Of a stretch of 64,000 nt of DNA, positions 57,430 through 64,000 are shown in pieces; the stretch's first letter is position 1; the number at the start of each line of letters is the position of its first letter. Position numbers and translations under genes: made by a program. The stretch is taken from positions 23,450,001 through 23,514,000 of the forward strand of contig NC_080581.1 of NCBI RefSeq assembly GCF_029962835.1. Direction: 5' to 3'. The notes beneath the pieces were generated by a model. It did not search any database. It worked only from the letters and a program-made list of their open reading frames with translations, and was not told the origin of the DNA. The DNA is from Magnolia sinica (Eukaryota > Streptophyta > Magnoliopsida > Magnoliales > Magnoliaceae).

Positions 57430-60400
57430 AGGTGGGGCCCATCGTGATGTCTATGAGTAATCCTTATAGCCCATAAGACTAAAAATGAGCCGAATCAAAG
57501 ATTCAAGTGGACCACATGATAGGGAAAGTTGGTAAAAGAAATGTCTACTGTTGAAACCGTCTTGGGCTCCACATTGATGTTTATATGTCATCCAAACTGT
57601 TCATAAGGTCTCATAGTCCTGGGTGAAGGGAAAACACAAAAATCAACTGAATCAAAACTTCTGCCACTCCTAAAAGGTTTTAACGGTGGCTGTCACGGTC
57701 TGGTCCACCTGAGCATTGGATCTGCTTATTTTTTATTTCATATCCTAAGATAAGATGGAAAAATATATGGGTGGGATAGATAATAGCCATACATTACGGT
57801 GGCCCACTAAGCCCCTGCCTGGATTGAGTCGGTCCACGCTAGGCAGGACGCAATCCACTTGTGAGGACCTATTATATAGGTGGCTCACACGTTTGCACAT
57901 ATACACATATACATAGGTGGCACACAGTTCGTCGGTCCATCCAGGCTATCTTTTTCCCCTTCTTCTACTTCTTCTTCTTATCTTTTGTCTATTCATTTTT
58001 CTCTCCATGGTATCACCTGGGTGATGACTTTCTATCTCTCTTTCTCTCTCTGAGATAGGATCTATATATAAGGAGGTGTTATGATTTTATGATGCATAAT
58101 TTATGGTACATCTCATTCTTACAAACTTTTGTATGGTTTACTACATCAAAGGGTTATTTTCTTTTTCTTCTTTATATACTCAAATCAACCAAATTCATCC
58201 ACTAATTGTAGCCATCCACCCTTCATCCAATATCCATTCAAATCAACGAGTAAACTATAAGATTTTAACCATCAAATATCATCAAGTATTATGATCAAAA
58301 CCTTTTTCATGGTTAAAACAAAATATCAACAGTTGAAAACAAAAGATAAAAACATTTAAAACCATTTTAACTATTGGACCTAGTTAAAAATAACTTAACA
58401 AATGGTCTAATCACCAAAATCTAAACCATAAAAGTATTCCTAGATAACCTATAAATCCTTTGTTAGATCATATGGACATCAGCCATATCATAACGTATGT
58501 ACCCAACTACACCCATACATGAAGATATCAAAGTGACCTTGTGAGGAGAGTGAAAGCACATTACACTAGGAGCTAAAACTCCATCCTTAAGTCTAAGAAT
58601 TAGTTAAAATACACAAGTTGATCTTGATTAGGCACGATGAGTCTCCTAATCTAAAGGCTTGAATTGATGCTATCGTTCAATGTAAGTTTTCAAAGGGTCT
58701 AATAACAAGATCATGTTGGAGTTATGCATTGAAAAATCAATGTGAATATTATCCATTGATGATATGGATGAATTTCAATAATATTGATGAACTCGTCCAT
58801 AGATAATGATAAGCATGGGTCCTACATGTTCCAGTGTCAAGGTTCCTATGTGGGAGTACCTTAAATATACATGAAGATGGGTTAAAGCAGAGGAATTCCT
58901 CTTGGTTGCCCTTGGAAACTTAAGATTGGACATAACAGTTACAAGCCAAGGGAGATTTGTGGGTCATATGAATCTCAATACCTTATTTTCATAACCAACT
59001 AGTAGGTTATAAGATAAAAGTGTGGTTATTATTATTATTATTATTATATGGTCATCTTGTGTAGGGAACTGATGACAAGTCATAATGAAAGGTCTCTACT
59101 ATCGAGTATGATGATAAGTCAATATGTCGCCCTATCCAACATAGGAGTGTGAGTGTGACATGGAAAAGATCCTCCTGGTTTTGGACCTATTACATACTTG
59201 CATTGGTTTATCAACTAAAAGCCTTTGTACTAGGAAACCCTTCATGGCTAGACTATGATCGATTTGTGGATTTACCAATCTTATGGCTTAGATTTAAGAT
59301 CGAACATTCATCAAGTGATTTTTTTAAGAGACAATGCCATACATATGCCTATATTTTGGTTGAATTTCGTAAATAAGCTTGCTTTTAAATGTTTTCCTAA
59401 AACCTACTTACGCTTGAATTTAGGAAAAAAAAATGCTTACCATCTAATACTGTTACATTTAGGATACTGTATTTTTTAAAAGACATTTTTATTCTCAGAA
59501 AAAAAAAATCCAAAAAACAACTCATGTGCTCTATCTTTCACGTTCAAATGCCCAAATGCTCCAAGCTCACAACCTGACTTACAAACCATATCTCCCTGCC
59601 TCTCTCTACCTCCCACAATCTCACCTCCGTGCCTAGGATCCCTCTCATTCACCTAAGGAAAGTGGGGATAATGGCACCTACCTTTAAAACCTTCCTAAGG
59701 CCACACCACCACCCACTGTTAAAACCTGACTAGGGCCACACCACGGCATGGTTATACAATGCATACATCAAGGTGGGGCCTACGGTGAGGTTCCACCCAC
59801 ATGTTGGATTCAGAAAGATACAAATTGCCTACTGACGCTATTAGTAGCAAGTACTAGCTATTGGATAGTATTTGTGGGCCCTACCATGATGTATGTGTTT
59901 TATCCACTCCGTCCATCCATTTTATAAACCATTTTATGGAAAGAGCTCAGAAATAAGGCAGATCCAAATCTCACATGGACTACACCATAAGAAATAATGG
60001 TGATTGAATGCCCACCATTAAAAGCTTCTTGGGGGGCACAAAAGTTTTGGATAAAGTTGATATTTGTATTTTCCCTCTATCCTTCCCCTCATCTAGGTGT
60101 TTGTTAAAATTACACGTGGTGTAGGATAGCACAGCTACGCACAGAAGCTTGGGGCAGCTATAGAATGAAGGTTATATCCTAGAGGGGGGAGGGGGGGTGA
60201 TTAAGACCAAATAAAAAAAATTTTAAATAATACAAAAATTTAAATTAAGTAATATAATTAACTCTAAGGCTTCCAAGCTAATAAAGAGCTCAATCACATA
60301 AACTACAAATGATATACTAATGAAGCAATTAGTCTATAAACGATAGTGTATATGTGTGTGTTGAATGTGCTAACTATTAACTCCTTGCATTCATCTAATC

Positions 60401-63106
60401 ATACATACATATAATTCATTAATCGATCCATAAGCATAATTAAACAAGTGCTCAAAAGATCATCCTAAACATAAGCATGCATAGTAGTTCGGTTTCCTTA
60501 CTCCACTTCCGGTGGACACACTCAAACCCATGACTGTACCAGATTTCACTATCAGAGGTTTTAATCAGGTTCACCTCTAACCTTTATAGCACTACACAAG
60601 CACCATGGTCTTTCACAAGAACTTATCTAGTGTACACTCCTACAAGAAACTATAGTTGGTTTTCAATCGGCTAACCGACAACCGTAATCCTAGTCCAATG
60701 GGCCTACATTTTCTCTCGCCGGAGTCTCCCATGTATATTAACATGTACACACCCGTGTCCAATAAATTTGACCATTCATAAGAATTTGGGTCCTATACAA
60801 GAACCTATCGAGTTTGGGTTACAAACTCTTACCCTCAATCCTACATAAGGAAAGAGAGTATAGACTCACTAATTGATACTTACTTGTTGAATTGAACTCA
60901 TTTGATGTGTCGTGTTTGAGTTGCTTCTTTAAAGCTCTCATGTGCTTGAATTCGCTCCTCAATTGCTCCCCTGACCGTTGATGCTGATCTTGCCAATGAT
61001 TTTGCTCTTACAGTTGTTTTCCTTGTATATGATGTGTCAATGAGGTAACTAAGGCAAGGGAGTATGGGTGAATCTCTTACAACTCATGGGAATGTTATAA
61101 TCATAGGGGATTCATTTAGAAGGATTTTCTAGAGAGTTTAGACAAGGATTTAACTATAGGCATAATGTCTAATATCTAGAATTGTGAGAGTTAATCCACA
61201 TCTTCGAATATGAGCATGGAATGCTCATCAGAGTGAAGGATTACAAGAAGATGGGCATGAAACTCTTTGGATAGAGGTCTAAGATGTGTAGTATGAGTGG
61301 AAAAACTCTTATCCCCTATTTGCACCAAAAACCCATCTGCATGCCCAAGGTCTGATGCCCTATATAAAAGAATAAGTTCCAATGGTAAAAAAAATGGGCA
61401 GAAAATGGCTAGTTCCATTGATCGAGCGATGCCTTCGATCAATATGAATGGTGATTAAATCTTGATTATTATATGAACATTTAAATAATAATTCAATTAG
61501 CTTAGACATTCCTATCAAAAACTAGTGTAAGTCTTTCATTATATCTTAAGATATTTGTTCGTTGATATCATATGATGAAAATATGTGATCAATGTAATGG
61601 ATCTTTATGGACAATGGATGGATGGACTGTTAGAAACCCTTACTATAAGATTCATCTTAGAAAGAAGAATTCAATTATTATCATATTAATAGCATGGGTC
61701 TCATTTAACACAAGGCAAGAGTAAAGGCACTCAAATTTGAAGCAATAATGAAGGAATTGTAACCAATCATCGTCATAAATTAATAGTTACCCTTTCTCAA
61801 ATGAACATATATCAACGTAGTTTTAACCTAGAGTCAAATTATGTAAATAATCTCATGGACCCAAAACATCTCCAAAGTGCATCATATGTTGTTAATACTC
61901 CCAGCCTCACAACACTCCATATCTCTCAACCTATGCATGCTTATTCTCTTCACTTTCCATATAGCTCTTTCTGACCTTTTATATTAGCACAATCACAGTT
62001 TAGAAATCATTAGGTTCCAAGCCTCAATTATATTTCAAGGATTGCAACAAAGTATAAAAATAAAAAATAAAAATTCAAAACATACATTAATCTCACGAGT
62101 AAGTTGTTTCCTAGGGGTCAACACTCATGCTTAAGGTGAATAGGCTTCCCATAGTGCCAACACCTATCCTTATTTTCCTTGCCCTTTCTCTTCTTCTTTC
62201 TCTTTCTTAATTTTTCAATATTTCCTCCTTAGACCTTTAGGTTGTATGAACGATTATCTTTTTTTTTTTTAACCCCTCTTACATTTCATGGAATTGGCTT
62301 GTTGTCAAAGGGAACCTCCATCAAATGAACAACATGCAATTTCTCTATCTCGTTATTGACCTCATAAAGTACCAATAGAGTATATAATTCCATGTTTAAA
62401 AATTGAAGATCATTTATATTATAATTATTTAGAAATATATTGTATATGAGAGTTAGAGATATGAGAACCACATTCACTATAATGACTTCCTCTTTGGAAA
62501 CTCCCAGCATTTCCAATTCATTGGCGATGTCAAATATCTTTATGACATGATCACTTTCTTGAGTGTGTTATTCTAGTTTTAGGTTATACAACTTTCTTTA
62601 TAAAGATTGAACCAACAAAACAATCTAGGAATCGAACATTTCCTTCAAGTGAAGGTAGATGTCCTTTACAATAACCATATTTTGAAATTGATTGTAGAGA
62701 AACTGGATATGGATGCTAGAATGCGCACTTTGGTCACCTCATTGTTTCTCTTTTAATTAAAATTTTTGAATAGACATTCAAGGTTTCATCATCATTTCCA
62801 TTAGGAGAAGTAGGATATGGTTATGAAATTGCACGTGGAAGGCCCTAATCACATAAACTACAAAGGATGTGTCAATTAAGCAATTAGTCTATAAACATGA
62901 TAGTATACATGTGTGTGTGAGTTGTACTACCTATCAACTCATAACATTCATCTAATCATGCATACACATAATTAAACATTCACCACATAAGCATAATTAA
63001 ACAAGTGCTTAAATACAATCTCAAACACAAGCATGTAGTGGTTCGGTATCCCTACTCCACTCTTGGAAGACCCACTCAACCCATGAATGTACCGGATTTC
63101 ACTATC
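57430..63106 (+). repeat. segmental duplicon, copy B
   Basis: Copy B is co-linear with copy A without its two later insertions. It begins inside the MITE arm (GTGGGGCCCATCGTGATG) next to the end of A, so the two copies are essentially in tandem. At 60105 the same copia LTR begins at the same MITE position as in A, but is followed by internal sequence rather than the other MITE half. No gene found; frames at 57861-58294 and 59149-59479 parallel non-coding repeats. Confidence 0.85.
60105..63106 (-). pseudogene. decayed copia provirus in duplicon B
   Basis: The left part (60105 to about 61088) is the 3' LTR, matching the solo LTR at 55940-57112 but cut short. The right part (about 62820-63106) is a further piece of the same LTR, as expected for the 5' LTR of a minus-strand element. 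It matches 56135-56410 and has a degenerate primer-site-like sequence just to its left. Between them, 62720-62286 on the minus strand reads like a decayed copia gag (KDIYLHLKEMFDS; EVIIVNVVLISLTLIYN), with stops. No protease, integrase or reverse transcriptase could be identified in 61090-62100. The gag call is weak. The 5' LTR is broken by the CACTA starting at 63107. Confidence 0.5.
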
Positions 63107-63204
63107 CACTACAAGAAGATGGAGTATTGCCAGCTCATTTTTATCGATGTCCTAAAATCGGGCACCGGCAAAGGGTCCCAAAAGTTAAAAAATAAATCCC
63201 TAAT

Positions 63205-63256
<52 letters not shown>

Positions 63257-64000
63257 CTTTTGTCTGTGAGGCTGCATTGCTGCATTACTCTGCCATCCTT
63301 AACACCTACCATCAGTTGACTCACAACCTTTGCAATCCATTTCGAAACCCTCCATCGATACATCCATTGCCATTGTTGTAACTGACCTAGCTACTACCAT
63401 TGCCATTGCATCATCATGATTGCTAGAATCAGTAGCCCCCCATCAAAACCATCTCTGCCACGGTTCCACCATGAACCGCTCTTGCGGCAACCATTTTTTG
63501 GCACCATACTCATGATCACCGCACGAAGCTTCAGTCCCTTCATGCATCTCATCACCACCATGCATCATCGCCTTAATTTTTTAATAAGATTTAATGATTA
63601 TTCCTTTTTCTTGAAGATTTTTTGTATGGATTTATCTTGGATATGTGCTTTTTCTTTCTTCAATCTGATGAGATTTGGTATTCTCTTTTATAGATTGATG
63701 ATTTTTTGTTGATCGATTTGGTAAAATGGGAGCCTTCATATCAAGATTGACGCTCTTAATCATTTGCTAGCCTCATTACTATCTCTCTCTATGTTTTTAA
63801 CTCTCTCTTCTTGAAATCGATTTTGAGTTTGAAAAATTATTTGGAGACGTGATAGTGTAACTAAGTGCACCATGGCCACACATACTTAGGTTTAGTGTGA
63901 AACAGTTCACATGTTGTGGATAGGTCCATCTACTAACTCTTTCAAGTTTCGTAATGGCCTATTATTTAAAAAGAAAAATGATTGGCCAAGATCATAGGCG
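63107..64000 (+). mobile_element. second CACTA element, left end only
   Basis: CACTACAAGAAG begins exactly where the third LTR copy stops matching (after ATTTCACTATC). The two related LTRs continue uninterrupted there (56407 and 60552), giving two empty sites. ATC (63104-63106) would be the 3-bp target duplication. The element has a (CT)n tract at about 63211-63253, in the same relative place as the first CACTA. It runs beyond the window, so its right end and genes are unseen. The TIR differs from that of 6305-21205, so it belongs to another family. Confidence 0.75.
63211..63253. repeat. (CT)n microsatellite
   Basis: A pure CT tract of about 43 bp. Minus- and plus-strand frames across it (63005-63363) are repeat artefacts. 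Confidence 0.9.

Noticed and set aside
62286..62516. Independent 76-aa gene
   Set aside because: Position between two LTR pieces and weak gag-like character suggest a retroelement remnant.
1..64000. Prokaryotic-style systems (CRISPR arrays, operons, phage genes)
   Set aside because: Introns, plant transposons, LTR elements and microsatellites show this is plant nuclear DNA. The regular repeats are tandem minisatellites without spacers.

Overview
This window is plant nuclear DNA made almost entirely of nested transposable elements. The plant origin rests on a 14.9-kb CACTA transposon with a plant TNPD/TNPA-type gene pair, Ty1/copia and Ty3 chromovirus relics, a RICESLEEPER-type hAT relic, and one plant-type SAM-domain gene. 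Large numbers of fold-back MITEs built around a GGGCCCACCATGATGTATG core remind me of magnoliid genomes. That is recollection rather than a search result, so I hold it weakly.

Region by region. 1-3.9 kb: decayed MITE sequence and a long-LTR relic. 3.93-22.15 kb: a second copy of that LTR family, carrying internal tandem arrays and split by the CACTA element at 6305-21205 (TIR CACTACCAAAAAA, TSD ATT). The CACTA holds a broken transposase gene, a broken TNPA-like gene, palindromic subterminal repeats at both ends and, unexpectedly, a 4.2-kb telomere-like (CCTAAA)n array. 22.15-28.2 kb: a minus-strand copia relic inserted beside the 3' remnant of a plus-strand copia. 28.2-34.5 kb: a degraded hAT transposon, itself hit by a 1.77-kb non-autonomous hAT element with a perfect 8-bp TSD. 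35.6-36.05 kb: a 153-bp tandem triplication. 36.37-42.33 kb: a nearly complete Ty3 element (TSD GTTAG) whose reading frame runs into its own LTR as in CRM-type elements. A decayed solo LTR of the same family lies at 46.5-47.2 kb.

The only convincing host gene is at 43443-44051 on the minus strand: a single-exon SAM-domain protein with a TATA box and a poly(A) signal. From 49.5 kb to the right edge lies a direct segmental duplication (A about 49.5-57.36 kb, B about 57.43-63.1 kb). Insertions in one copy and not the other give a relative chronology. A second CACTA begins at 63107 and runs off the window.

The most unusual feature is the telomere-like array inside the CACTA, downstream of the transposon genes with its C-rich strand in the sense orientation. 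I saw no tRNA, rRNA, CRISPR or prokaryotic features.
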